Positions 27,150 through 34,630 of a stretch of DNA of 64,000 nucleotides are shown here, piece by piece. Both the position numbers and the translations under genes were made by a program. The DNA is taken from positions 1 through 64,000 of the forward strand of contig JAQSWY010000012.1 in assembly GCA_029266425.1 (NCBI GenBank). Direction: 5' to 3'. This DNA comes from Xanthobacteraceae bacterium (GTDB lineage Bacteria; Pseudomonadota; Alphaproteobacteria; Rhizobiales; Xanthobacteraceae). Within the stretch, counting starts at the first letter, position 1. Each line of letters starts with the position of its first letter. The notes under the pieces are model-generated. The model ran no database searches. It saw only the letters and a program-made list of their open reading frames with translations, and was not told the DNA's origin.

Positions 27150-27818
27150 TCAGCGCCCTTCAGGCGCCACCAGAAGATAGCCGAGCCCGCGTACCGTCTG
27201 GATCACATCGATGTCGAGCTTCTTGCGCAGGCGCCCGACGAACACCTCGATGGTGTTGGAATCGCGGTCGAAATCCTGGTCGTAGAGATGCTCGACCAGT
27301 TCGGTGCGCGACACCACGCGGCCGGTGTGGTGCATCAGATACGCGAGCAGGCGGTATTCGTGCGAGGTGAGCTTCACCGGGCGGCCGTCCACCGTGACGC
27401 GACCCGAGCGGGTGTCGAGCGCGACCGGGCCGCACGACAGCTCGCTCGCCGCATGGCCGGTGGCACGGCGCAGCAGGGCGCGCACCCGCGCCAGCACTTC
27501 CTCCATATGGAAGGGCTTGGCGACATAGTCGTCGGCGCCGGCGTCGAAGCCCTGCACCTTGTCGCTCCAGCGGTCGCGCGCGGTGAGGATCAGCACCGGC
27601 ATCTTCTTGCCCTCGCGGCGCCAGCTCTCCAGCACCGAGAGGCCGTCCATCTTCGGCAGGCCGATATCGAGCACGACGGCGTCATAGGGCTCGTTCTCGC
27701 CGAGATAATGGCCCTCCTCGCCATCATGGGCGCGGTCGACCGCATAACCGGCATCGGTCAGCGCTTCGAAGATCTGGCGGTTGAGATCGGGATCGTCCTC
27801 GACGACAAGCAGACGCAC
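27150..27818 (-). CDS. PhoP-like OmpR-family response regulator
   Basis: Regulator of 222 residues. The receiver has the acidic pair in VVEDDP, the phosphoacceptor Asp51 (LDIGLPKMDG) and the switch Lys in YVAKPFH. The winged-helix domain (LTSHEYRLLAYLMHHTGRVVSRTELVEHLYDQDFDRDSNTIEVFVGRLRKKL) carries the long PhoP/QseB-type recognition helix. First gene of an operon with the PhoQ-like kinase; a family A repeat lies upstream. Its regulon is unknown; the glycine-zipper lipoprotein gene directly downstream is a plausible target. Confidence 0.92.
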   Translation of the reverse strand: MRLLVVEDDPDLNRQIFEALTDAGYAVDRAHDGEEGHYLGENEPYDAVVLDIGLPKMDGLSVLESWRREGKKMPVLILTARDRWSDKVQGFDAGADDYVAKPFHMEEVLARVRALLRRATGHAASELSCGPVALDTRSGRVTVDGRPVKLTSHEYRLLAYLMHHTGRVVSRTELVEHLYDQDFDRDSNTIEVFVGRLRKKLDIDVIQTVRGLGYLLVAPEGR

Positions 27819-27945
27819 GGCTTTGCCCCCAAATCGTGATTCCTGCCGCTCTTACAGCAGGGCGCGGCCAAGTAGAATGCCATTGCCGGGACATTCTGTC
27901 AGGTGGCGGGGTTATTCGGGGAGGGAAAGCGGCGCGCGGCTTGAA

Positions 27946-28044
27946 CATCCTTCGAGGCCCGGCGCTGCTGGGCACCTCAGGATGAGGTCGCAATTCAAGG
28001 ACAAACCTCATCCGAGGTGCTCGCGAAGCGAGCCTCGAAGGATG
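27946..28044. repeat. Family A REPIN-like repeat
   Basis: CATCCTTCGAGG ... CCTCGAAGGATG, inner arms intact. Between the phoP-like gene and the small membrane protein gene. Confidence 0.88.
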
Positions 28045-28061
28045 TTGAAACAGAGCGCCCC

Positions 28062-28367
28062 TTACGCCCCCTCCGCCTGTGCCGCCCGCGTCTCCCGCGC
28101 ATGCAGCCAGGCGACGGTGAGATAGGCGCCGACCCAGGAGCCGACCGCGGCGAAGGCGACATAGATCCACTCCTGGGTATAGCTGATCACCGCGAATGCG
28201 GAGAGCAGGTACCAGCCGGCGCTCCAGTTCGCCGCCGCCACGCGGCGTCGCGAGACGATGGCGGCATTGAACAGCACATAGACGGTGTCGGTCGCGGCCG
28301 TGGAGACGAACACCGCAAGTGCGAGCAGCGGGTCGATCTCGGGGATGGTAAGAGCGGCGAGGTTCAC
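28062..28367 (-). CDS. Small membrane protein of unknown function
   Basis: I do not recognise a named family. The GTG start at 28367 is chosen because GGAG lies seven bases upstream; sequence further upstream does not look coding. The 101-residue product (VNLAALTIPEIDPLLALAVF...) has three predicted transmembrane helices, at about 13-33, 45-63 and 68-90, with a short charged C-terminus (HARETRAAQAEG). A basic SRRR cluster follows the first helix, suggesting a cytoplasmic loop. Upstream is 563 bases of gene-free DNA with a dense GANTC cluster. Confidence 0.7.
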   Translation of the reverse strand: MNLAALTIPEIDPLLALAVFVSTAATDTVYVLFNAAIVSRRRVAAANWSAGWYLLSAFAVISYTQEWIYVAFAAVGSWVGAYLTVAWLHARETRAAQAEGA

Positions 28368-28570
28368 GAGCGTGCTCCGGGGCCGGCCCGCGAGACGCCG
28401 CGAGCCTATGATCACGCTCCTAGGTTGCGCGCTGTCTGGCAAGCGGGTGTACGAGTTGGCCCCCTTGCGGGAAAGTTGGCGGGCGGCCATCCGAAGGGCG
28501 GCGATGTGAATTACGGGTTACGAACCGGGTAATGGTTAATTAACCCGACTGCGTTACCTTCTCATTATTC

Positions 28571-28751
28571 GATTCAGTGCCCTCGGAATCTGAATCAGAC
28601 GCGGCAGAATATTGAGAATCCGAGTCAATCAACCGGCTTCACGACTTAACAAGGCGATTCACGCGACGTTGAGAAATCACTTCAACGGGGCGTGGATTCG
28701 TGTGTCTCAGGAATCCTTTACCCGGCGCTATTGAAGTTAAGCTGTAGAGTC
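28571..28751. promoter_or_regulatory. Dense cluster of nine GANTC (CcrM) sites
   Basis: GANTC at 28571, 28586, 28592, 28616, 28622, 28656, 28695, 28711 and 28747. About 0.6 would be expected by base composition over 181 bases. It lies between the divergent small membrane protein and serine protease genes. Confidence 0.65.
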
Positions 28752-28777
28752 ATTAAGGCGCTTTCCGCCCTCAGTAC

Positions 28778-28858
28778 GTCTTGGCCGGGCTTGTCCCGGC
28801 CATCCACGGAGACGCCCTCGTCACGAACGTGGAAGCCCGGGACAAGCCCGGGCATGAC
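28778..28858. repeat. Family B palindromic repeat
   Basis: GTCTTGGCCGGGCTTGTCCC ... CCCGGGCATGAC, 81 bp; about 70 bases upstream of the serine protease start. Confidence 0.82.
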
Positions 28859-28930
28859 ATCACCCCCCGATTGACGCCACGCGCCCTCCCCGCCAGAACT
28901 CGGCGTGGGAACCACCTTCAAGAACTGCCC

Positions 28931-29653
28931 ATGCGCACCCTCATCACGATCGCCCTGCTGCTGCTCGCCGGCCCGGCGAATGCCATCGTCGGGGGCAAGC
29001 CGGCCGGCGGCGCGCTCGCCTCGCAGGCGGCATTGATCGTCTCGACGCGCGGCGCCTCCTGCACCGGGGTGGTGCTGGCGCGCGACGTGCTGCTCACCGC
29101 CGCGCACTGCGTGCAGCCGGCGGCGAACTATGCGGTGGTGGTGTTCGAGCCGGCCGGTCCTCGCCTTCTCCAGGCCGCACGCGTCGTGCTGCATCCGCGC
29201 TTCGATCCGGGCTCGTTCGAGAGCAGCCGGCCGACACCGGACCTCGCCCTCGTCAAGCTCGGCGAGGCGCTGCCCGAACGCTTCGGGCCGGCGAACCTGT
29301 CCGCCGATCCGACGCTGCCGCCGCAGCGCGCGCATTTCCTGATCGCCGGCTTCGGCGTGACCCGCGATGGCGACGGCAAGTCGGCCGGAACGCTGCGCAC
29401 CGTCGAATTGCCGAGCATCGGCACCACCGGCGGCATCATGGTGCGGCTGTCGAACGGCGAGGCGGCGGGCGGCTGCACCGGCGACAGCGGCGGCCCGGTG
29501 CTGGCGGATGGCGTGGTGGTCGGCATCATCGGCTGGTCGACCGCCGCCGGCGGCAAGCGCGGCTGCGGCGGGGTGACCGGCGCAACGCTGGTCGGCCCGC
29601 AGCGCGCCTGGATCAACGCGACGGCGCGGGCGATGGGCGCGAGCGTGCAGTAG
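28931..29653 (+). CDS. Secreted S1-family serine protease (trypsin fold)
   Basis: Exported chymotrypsin-fold protease of 240 residues. A signal peptide (1-18, ending ANA) is followed directly by IVGG, so signal peptidase cleavage would itself create the Ile16-type N-terminus that activates the fold. The triad is His59 (TAAHC), Asp104 (PDLALVKL) and Ser186 (GDSGGP), and Asp185 is available for the N-terminal salt bridge. Cys pairs 44/60 and 182 with a later Cys fit family disulfides. The position equivalent to trypsin Asp189 is Gly180, so cleavage after Arg/Lys is not expected. No propeptide and no membrane anchor. Only distantly related to DegP, and without PDZ domains. Confidence 0.9.
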   Translation: MRTLITIALLLLAGPANAIVGGKPAGGALASQAALIVSTRGASCTGVVLARDVLLTAAHCVQPAANYAVVVFEPAGPRLLQAARVVLHPRFDPGSFESSRPTPDLALVKLGEALPERFGPANLSADPTLPPQRAHFLIAGFGVTRDGDGKSAGTLRTVELPSIGTTGGIMVRLSNGEAAGGCTGDSGGPVLADGVVVGIIGWSTAAGGKRGCGGVTGATLVGPQRAWINATARAMGASVQ

Positions 29654-29672
29654 AGGCGAAGCTCGGCTTCAG

Positions 29673-29768
29673 CATCCTTCGAGGCCCGGCTTTGCCGGGC
29701 ACCTCAGGAGGAGGTTGTTGCCTGAAGCGACCTCATCCTGAGGTGCCGCGCAGCGGCCTCGAAGGATG
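29673..29768. repeat. Family A REPIN-like repeat overlapping the tetR 3' end
   Basis: CATCCTTCGAGG ... CCTCGAAGGATG. The right half contains the last codons and the stop of the TetR-family gene on the minus strand. Confidence 0.88.
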
Positions 29769-30425
29769 CTGAAGCCGAGCGACATCTTTGCCTAAAACCG
29801 CCCGCAACGCCAAGTCCACCGCACACTCGCGCTCTGCCTCGTCCTGCATCGCGCCGATCAGCGCGCGATGCAGCTGGTCCATGACTGCCACGTCGTGGAA
29901 CATCCGCGCGAAATCCTCCAGCCGCGCGCCTTCCGCCAATTCGCCAGCATGTCCCGCAAGGAACGCCGCGATGACGCCGCGCGAGGCGAGCGGGCCGTTC
30001 TGGTACCAGACCTCGCCGAGCCCGGGAAAACGGGCGGAAGCGCCGATCACCAGCCGGTAGAGCGCGAGATGCTCCGGCTCCAACAGGAGGTCGACCATGT
30101 CGCGGCCGAGCGCGCGCAGGCCCTCTTCCAGCCCGAGCCCGGCGAGGTCGCGGGCGGTCAGGCGCTCCTGCAAGTGCCGGCACCGCGCCTCGATCGCGGC
30201 GAGGAACAGGCCCTCCTTGCCGCCATAGAAGGCGTAGATGTTGGTCTTCGAGCCGCCGGCGGCGCGCACGATACCGTCGAGGCTCACCCCGTCATAGCCG
30301 TGCGCGAGGAACAGTTCGGCGGCGATCGCGCGCAGCTCCGCGCATTTGGTCGCGCCGCGCGAGGTGCGGCGATGCGCCGACCGGAGCGCCGTGGATTTCT
30401 CAGGCGAGAGCTTTGTAGTGGGCAA
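29733..30425 (-). CDS. TetR-family transcriptional regulator
   Basis: Repressor-type regulator of 230 residues. The N-terminal helix-turn-helix (AAELFLAHGYDGVSLDGIVRAAGGSKTNIYAFYGGKEGLF, about 35-75) is typical TetR/AcrR; the C-terminal helical ligand domain resembles the AefR-like group. Its start overlaps the end of the upstream flavin reductase gene by 26 bases, so both are one operon. The last residues (about 216-230, LQHPSRPLRGTSG) and the TGA stop are encoded by the family A repeat, so the native C-terminus has been altered. A perfect inverted repeat just upstream of the reductase gene (31011-31030) is a likely operator. Confidence 0.88.
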   Translation of the reverse strand: MPTTKLSPEKSTALRSAHRRTSRGATKCAELRAIAAELFLAHGYDGVSLDGIVRAAGGSKTNIYAFYGGKEGLFLAAIEARCRHLQERLTARDLAGLGLEEGLRALGRDMVDLLLEPEHLALYRLVIGASARFPGLGEVWYQNGPLASRGVIAAFLAGHAGELAEGARLEDFARMFHDVAVMDQLHRALIGAMQDEAERECAVDLALRAVLGKDVARLQHPSRPLRGTSG

Positions 30426-30990
30426 GGATGCGGATCTCCTCGATCAACCCGTCCACCGCGGCAAGGGCGAAGTCGAGCGCGTCCTTCTCGACGAGCTTGC
30501 CGTCCTCAATCTTGCCGCCCACCTGGGCAATGGCGACGTGCGGGCGCACGATCGGCCGTGCCCCGGCGCCGGAGAGCGCCTCGCGCACCTGGTACTGGGC
30601 GCGCACGCCGCCGGCGGTGCCGGGCGAGGAGGTGATGATGAGCGCCGGCTTGCCCTTGATAGCGCCCTGGCCGCCGGGCCGCGAGGCCCAGTCGATGGCG
30701 TTCTTCAGCACGCCGGACGTGCCGTAATTATATTCCGGCGAGGCGACGATCAGGCCATCGGCCGCCGCAATGGCGGCGCGCAGCGCGGCGACGCCGGCCG
30801 GTGGGTTCGCCGTATCGAGGTCGCCGTCATAGAGCGGCACCTCATTGAGTCGGAACACCTCATAGTGCGCCTTGTCCGCAAGCGGGGCGCGCAATCCCTC
30901 GAGGATCGCCGTCGTATGGGAGGCGGCGCGGAGGCTGCCGGAAATGCCGAGCAGGCGCGGGCGGAAGGAGGACAGGTCATGGTGCGACAT
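30400..30990 (-). CDS. NADPH-dependent FMN reductase (chromate/quinone reductase-like)
   Basis: Flavodoxin-fold NAD(P)H:FMN oxidoreductase of 196 residues, of the ChrR/YieF/SsuE group. The FMN phosphate-binding loop is GISGSLRAASHTTAI (about 15-29). The conserved PEYNYGTSGVLKNAIDWASRP (about 83-103) stacks on the flavin. Such enzymes reduce quinones, azo dyes or metals, or supply reduced FMN; the substrate is not predictable here. First gene of an operon with the overlapping TetR gene, with an operator-like palindrome 21-40 bases upstream. This suggests induction by an electrophile or a similar ligand. Confidence 0.88.
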   Translation of the reverse strand: MSHHDLSSFRPRLLGISGSLRAASHTTAILEGLRAPLADKAHYEVFRLNEVPLYDGDLDTANPPAGVAALRAAIAAADGLIVASPEYNYGTSGVLKNAIDWASRPGGQGAIKGKPALIITSSPGTAGGVRAQYQVREALSGAGARPIVRPHVAIAQVGGKIEDGKLVEKDALDFALAAVDGLIEEIRILAHYKALA

Positions 30991-31010
30991 CGGGGGCTCG
31001 CGAGCTGGGA

Positions 31011-31030
31011 TTGATACTATCCGGTATCAA
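31011..31030. promoter_or_regulatory. Operator-like palindrome upstream of the reductase-tetR operon
   Basis: TTGATAC (31011-31017) and GTATCAA (31024-31030) are a perfect 7-bp inverted repeat with a six-base spacer, the size and symmetry of TetR-family operators. Confidence 0.65.
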
Positions 31031-31202
31031 CTCTAGCCGGCATGGGCGCTCAGGTAAATTGAGCTGCTGCAATTGCAGCCGCGCATTCCTGCAATCGCGC
31101 ACAAATCGCGCCGCGGCGCGTCCGCGCCTTTTGCCGCGCTCGCCGCGCCCCCATCTTCGTGTTACCGATCGTGAACTTGACGGAATGGGAGCCGGCCGAC
31201 CC

Positions 31203-31760
31203 GTGATCCTGACCGACCGCGACATTCGCGATGCCCTCAATGGCGGCGCGCTCAGCATCGAGCCGGCGCCGCCTGCGGATGCCTATGCGCCGAACGGGGT
31301 CGATCTGACGCTGGATTCTCGCCTCACCCTCTATCGCGACCCGGAGCCCGGCGAAGACCCGGTGATCGATCCTGCCGGGCCCGGCTACAGCTTCCGCGAC
31401 GCCATCCGCGCCATGGCGGGGGATGTCGAGATCGGCGAGGAGGGCTTCGTGCTCGATCCCGGCCGGCTGGTGCTGGGCTGGACCCGCGAGCGGGTCGACA
31501 TGAAGCCGACCACTCGGCTCGCGGCGCGGGTGGAGGGCAAGAGTTCGCTCGCCCGCATCGGCCTCCTCGTCCACCTCACCGCGCCGACCATCCATGCCGG
31601 TTCGACCGGGCGCATCCAGCTCGAGATCATCAATCTCGGCCCCCGTCCGATAAAGCTGCGTACCGGCATGAAGGTATGCCAGCTGATACTGGAACAGACG
31701 CTCGGCGTGCCGGAAGTGGCCTATCGCGGCCAGTTCGCCGGGCAGCGCGCGGCGGAGTGA
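31203..31760 (+). CDS. dcd: dCTP deaminase
   Basis: Deaminates dCTP to dUTP in pyrimidine deoxynucleotide synthesis. The product is 185 residues from a GTG start (VILTDRDIRDAL), which matches the family N-terminus; an ATG at 31185 would add six residues. The conserved core EGKSSLARIGLLVHLTAPTIHAGSTGRIQLEI (111-142) contains the nucleotide-binding Arg/Ser residues and the catalytic Glu141. The C-terminal KVCQLILEQ strand is present. The trimeric fold is inferred from the family. It stands alone between the divergent reductase operon and a family B repeat. Confidence 0.93.
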   Translation: MILTDRDIRDALNGGALSIEPAPPADAYAPNGVDLTLDSRLTLYRDPEPGEDPVIDPAGPGYSFRDAIRAMAGDVEIGEEGFVLDPGRLVLGWTRERVDMKPTTRLAARVEGKSSLARIGLLVHLTAPTIHAGSTGRIQLEIINLGPRPIKLRTGMKVCQLILEQTLGVPEVAYRGQFAGQRAAE

Positions 31761-31781
31761 GGATCAGCCCCTCCCCGCGCT

Positions 31782-31862
31782 GTCATCGCCGGCCTTGTGC
31801 CGGCCATCTCGGCCTCTGATGCTCGGTCAGGAATCGAGATCCCCGGCAAGGCCGGGGATGAC
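31782..31862. repeat. Family B palindromic repeat
   Basis: GTCATCGCCGGCCTTGTGCC ... GGCCGGGGATGAC, 81 bp; between the convergent dcd and cytochrome genes. Confidence 0.85.
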
Positions 31863-31898
31863 GGCCGTTCTGGCGCTATGGCTTCCTTAAAGCCGCGT

Positions 31899-32288
31899 TC
31901 ACCCGCCGGACTTCAGGAACGCGATCAGGTTCGCGCGGTCCTGCTGCGAAGAGATCCCGTTGAAGGGCTTCATATTGTTGTTCGGCACCACCGCCTGCGG
32001 ATCGGCGATGAAGCGGTCGAGCGTCGCCTCGTCCCAGGTGACACCGGCGTCCTTCATGGCGGACGAATAATTATAACCCTGCCCGGTTCCAGCCTTGCGG
32101 CCGATGATACTGGCGAGGTCCGGTCCAAGCCGGGCATCGCCGGGCTTCAGCGTATGGCAGGTGCGGCAGGCATTGTTGAATGCGATCTTGCCGGCGTTGG
32201 CATCGCCCGACTGGGCACCGGCGGAGGTCGTCGCCAGAAGGATGAAGGCGGCGGCGAGGCCTGCACTTCCGTTGGCTTTGCTTGCCAT
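31899..32288 (-). CDS. Class I c-type cytochrome, periplasmic
   Basis: Small soluble cytochrome c of 129 residues. A signal peptide ends near GAQ (about 25). The heme-binding CRTCH lies at 41-45 and the likely axial methionine is Met106 in NNNMKPF. The KAGTGQGYNYSSAMKDAGVTWDEATLDRFIADPQAVVP segment places it with the cytochrome c2/c550 (mitochondrial-like) group, which carries electrons between the bc1 complex and oxidases or dehydrogenases. It is monocistronic, between two family B repeats. Heme attachment requires the ccm operon found earlier in the window. Confidence 0.92.
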   Translation of the reverse strand: MASKANGSAGLAAAFILLATTSAGAQSGDANAGKIAFNNACRTCHTLKPGDARLGPDLASIIGRKAGTGQGYNYSSAMKDAGVTWDEATLDRFIADPQAVVPNNNMKPFNGISSQQDRANLIAFLKSGG

Positions 32289-32379
32289 GGGCTGCGCTCC
32301 CTGGGCATTCCGTTAGGGGAGGAATGCGTGGGAAGTGGCGTAGGTTCCGGATTCGGCTCTAGGTGCAGCATCTTTGGAC

Positions 32380-32461
32380 GTCATGGCCGGGCTTGTCCCG
32401 GCCATCCACGGCTGCCCCTTGGTCAAGGTCGTGGGATCCCCGGGACAAGCCAGGGGCTGAC
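32380..32461. repeat. Family B palindromic repeat
   Basis: GTCATGGCCGGGCTTGTCCC ... AAGCCAGGGGCTGAC; the right arm is slightly decayed. Confidence 0.8.
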
Positions 32462-32473
32462 GGCGTGTGGGCC

Positions 32474-33238
32474 TCACTCCCCCACCAGCGCCGAACGCCC
32501 CAGCCGCCGTTCGGCGACGCCGGCGCGGGCTTCGCTGCGGCGGAACTCCTCCACCGTATCGCCTATGAAATGCAGGTGGGCGCGGCTCGCCTGCTCGGCA
32601 TTGGGCGCGTCCCCGCCGATCACCGCTTCCCCGATCGCCTTGTGCTGCACCAGCAGCGCCTCGCGGAAGGCCGGGCGGCTGAACAGCTTGATCCGGCTGA
32701 AGAAGATGTCCCGCCGCAGCATCTCGGAGAAGGCCCGCATGACGTGCAGGATGACGAGGTTGTGCGAGCCCTCATAGATCAGCCGGTGCAACTCGATGTC
32801 GGTCTCGGCCTCACGATTGACGTCGTCGAGCCCGTGCGCCTCCTCCATCGCGCTCAGGCAATCGCGAATGGCCTGCCGCTCCGGATCGGTGGCGCGCTGC
32901 GCGGCGAGGCCGGCGGCTCGGCTTTCCACCGCCTCGCGATACTCGAAATAATCGGTCGTGACCTGGTCGTTGGATTGCAGCAGCCCAACCAGCGGCTCGG
33001 TCAGCGGTTTGAGGAAATCGGCGACGCGGGTGCCGTCGCGGGTGATCACCAGGAGACCGCGCGCCTCGAGCATGGCCAACGCATCGCGCAGCGAGGGGCG
33101 CGAGACGTCGAGCTTGGCGGCGAGGTCGCGCTCGCTGGCGAGCCGCTCGCCCGGCCGTACCACGCCTTCCAGGATCAGGCGCTCAATATGCGCGGCGATC
33201 GTCTCGGCCAGCTTCTGCGTGCGCAGCGGCTCGATCAT
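32474..33238 (-). CDS. lldR: GntR/FadR-family regulator, LldR-like
   Basis: DNA-binding regulator of 254 residues with an N-terminal winged helix (about 5-72, GVVRPGERLASERDLAAKLDVSRPSLRDALAMLEARGLL) and a C-terminal FCD ligand domain (about 90-235) with metal-binding His/Asp residues. The start at 33238 is chosen for the strong AAGGAG eight bases upstream; the frame continues to 33271. It is divergent from lldD, with a perfect 25-base palindrome between them, so it very probably controls L-lactate dehydrogenase, with L-lactate as inducer by analogy with LldR. The target assignment is inference from context. Confidence 0.85.
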   Translation of the reverse strand: MIEPLRTQKLAETIAAHIERLILEGVVRPGERLASERDLAAKLDVSRPSLRDALAMLEARGLLVITRDGTRVADFLKPLTEPLVGLLQSNDQVTTDYFEYREAVESRAAGLAAQRATDPERQAIRDCLSAMEEAHGLDDVNREAETDIELHRLIYEGSHNLVILHVMRAFSEMLRRDIFFSRIKLFSRPAFREALLVQHKAIGEAVIGGDAPNAEQASRAHLHFIGDTVEEFRRSEARAGVAERRLGRSALVGE

Positions 33239-33291
33239 CGCGGGCTCTCCTTCCACTTCGACACCAGCCATACGATTCCATTGATTGACAG

Positions 33292-33316
33292 CCTTGGTAA
33301 AGGAATTTTACCAAGG
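33292..33316. promoter_or_regulatory. Operator palindrome between lldR and lldD
   Basis: CCTTGGTAAA (33292-33301), spacer GGAAT, TTTACCAAGG (33307-33316): perfect 10-bp arms. It contains the TTGGT/ACCAA half-sites used by PdhR/LldR-type GntR regulators. Confidence 0.8.
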
Positions 33317-33349
33317 GGCCATCCCGCAACCCGCCCCGAGGCCGCATTG

Positions 33350-34486
33350 ATGACCGTCATCACCAATATTCAGGATCTGCGCGCCATCGCGAAACGGCGG
33401 GTGCCGCGGGCGATCTTCGATTATGCCGATCGCGGCTCCTATGACGAGGCGACGATCCGGGCCAACCGCGCCGACCTTGCCGCCATCCCGCTGCGCCAGC
33501 GGGTGATGATCGACGTCTCAGAGCGTTCGCTCGCCACCACCATGCTGGGCGAGCCCGTGACGCTCCCCCTCGCCATTGCGCCAACCGGCCTCACCGGCCT
33601 GTTTCATGGCGATGGCGAGATCCATGGCTGCCGCGCGGCGCAGGCGGCGGGCATCCCCTTCGCGCTCTCCACCATGTCGATCTGCTCGATCGAGGACGTC
33701 GCCGGGGCGGCGGAGAAACCCTTCTGGTTCCAGCTCTATGTGATGCGCGACCGCGCCTTCTCGGCGTCACTGATCGAGCGTGCCAAGGCGGCCAAGTGTT
33801 CCGCGCTCATCCTGACGCTCGATCTGCAGATCCAGGGCCAGCGCCATCGCGACATCAAGAACGGCCTCGCCGTGCCGCCGAAGCTCACCCTCGCCAATGC
33901 GCTCGACATCGCCACCAAGCCGAGCTGGGCGCTCAAGGTGTTGATGGGCAAGCGCCATTCCTTCGGCAATCTGCAGGACCGGGTGCCGGGCGCCGACAGC
34001 CTGACCACGCTCTCGCAATGGATCGCCGGGCAGTTCGACCCCTCGCTGTCGTGGAAGGACGTCGAATGGGTCCGCTCGCTGTGGCCCGGCAAGCTGATCC
34101 TCAAGGGCGTGCTCGATGTCGAGGACGCGAAGATCGCCGCCACCTCCGGGGCCGATGCCATCGTCGTGTCGAACCATGGCGGGCGCCAGCTCGATGGGGC
34201 GCGCTCCACCATCTCGGCGTTGCCCAAGGTCGTCGAGGCGGTGGGCGACAAGACCGAGGTGCTGTTCGACAGTGGCGTGCAGTCCGGCCAGGACATCCTC
34301 AAGGCGCTGGCGCATGGCGCCAAAGGGTGCCTGATGGGCAAGGCGTTCCTCTACGGCCTCGCTGCCGGCGGGCAGGCCGGCGTCACCAAGGCCATCGAGA
34401 TCATGGCCAAGGAGCTCGACGTCTCGATGGCGCTCACCGGCACGAAGGACGTTCGGACGGTGGATAAGAGCGTGCTGGGCGGTTGA
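33350..34486 (+). CDS. lldD: FMN-dependent L-lactate dehydrogenase (alpha-hydroxy-acid dehydrogenase family)
   Basis: Membrane-associated quinone-linked flavoenzyme oxidising L-lactate to pyruvate. The 378-residue TIM barrel has the family signature SNHGGRQLDGA with the catalytic base His276 and substrate-binding Arg279. FMN-binding stretches LAIAPTGLTGLFHGDGE and FQLYVMRDR, and the C-terminal LFDSGVQSGQDILKALAHGAKGCLMGKAFLYGL (GR/GK loop), are also clear. The family also contains glycolate oxidases and mandelate dehydrogenases, but the divergent GntR/LldR-like gene favours lactate. The coding frame is open far upstream, but the ATG at 33350 matches the family N-terminus. A family C repeat follows. 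Confidence 0.92.
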   Translation: MTVITNIQDLRAIAKRRVPRAIFDYADRGSYDEATIRANRADLAAIPLRQRVMIDVSERSLATTMLGEPVTLPLAIAPTGLTGLFHGDGEIHGCRAAQAAGIPFALSTMSICSIEDVAGAAEKPFWFQLYVMRDRAFSASLIERAKAAKCSALILTLDLQIQGQRHRDIKNGLAVPPKLTLANALDIATKPSWALKVLMGKRHSFGNLQDRVPGADSLTTLSQWIAGQFDPSLSWKDVEWVRSLWPGKLILKGVLDVEDAKIAATSGADAIVVSNHGGRQLDGARSTISALPKVVEAVGDKTEVLFDSGVQSGQDILKALAHGAKGCLMGKAFLYGLAAGGQAGVTKAIEIMAKELDVSMALTGTKDVRTVDKSVLGG

Positions 34487-34513
34487 GGGCGATTCCCCTT
34501 CCTCCCAATCATC

Positions 34514-34615
34514 GTCATCCCGGACGGCCGTCAGGCCGATCCGGGATCGTATGAAGGTGTTGCGCGGGACTTCTCACGATCCCGGCTCTGCGGCTACGCC
34601 TTCGGCCGGGATGAC
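34514..34615. repeat. Family C palindromic repeat
   Basis: GTCATCCCGGACGGCCGTCA ... TTCGGCCGGGATGAC, 102 bp; between convergent lldD and the YcgN-family gene. Confidence 0.82.
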
Positions 34616-34630
34616 GACCTGGTGGAAGGA

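Larger units (their letters stand above)
28368..28930. other. Long gene-free region between divergent genes
   Basis: 563 bases, relatively AT-rich from 28500 to 28740. It holds the palindrome GGTTAATTAACC near 28534, nine GANTC sites (28571-28751), an inverted repeat GATTCAG/CTGAATC (28571-28577 and 28590-28596) and a family B repeat. No DnaA box or RNA gene was recognised. Confidence 0.6.

Noticed and set aside
28505..28760. Chromosomal or plasmid replication origin at the AT-rich GANTC cluster
   Set aside because: No DnaA box, no hemE, repABC or parAB genes nearby; GANTC density alone is not enough.
28781..28930. N-terminal extension of the serine protease ([15 protein letters not shown]...)
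   Set aside because: Again the translation of a family B repeat; the signal peptide starts at 28931.
34487..34630. Terminator for lldD and the YcgN-family gene
   Set aside because: The palindrome is a family C repeat without a T-run, so it is listed as a repeat, although it may stabilise or end transcripts.
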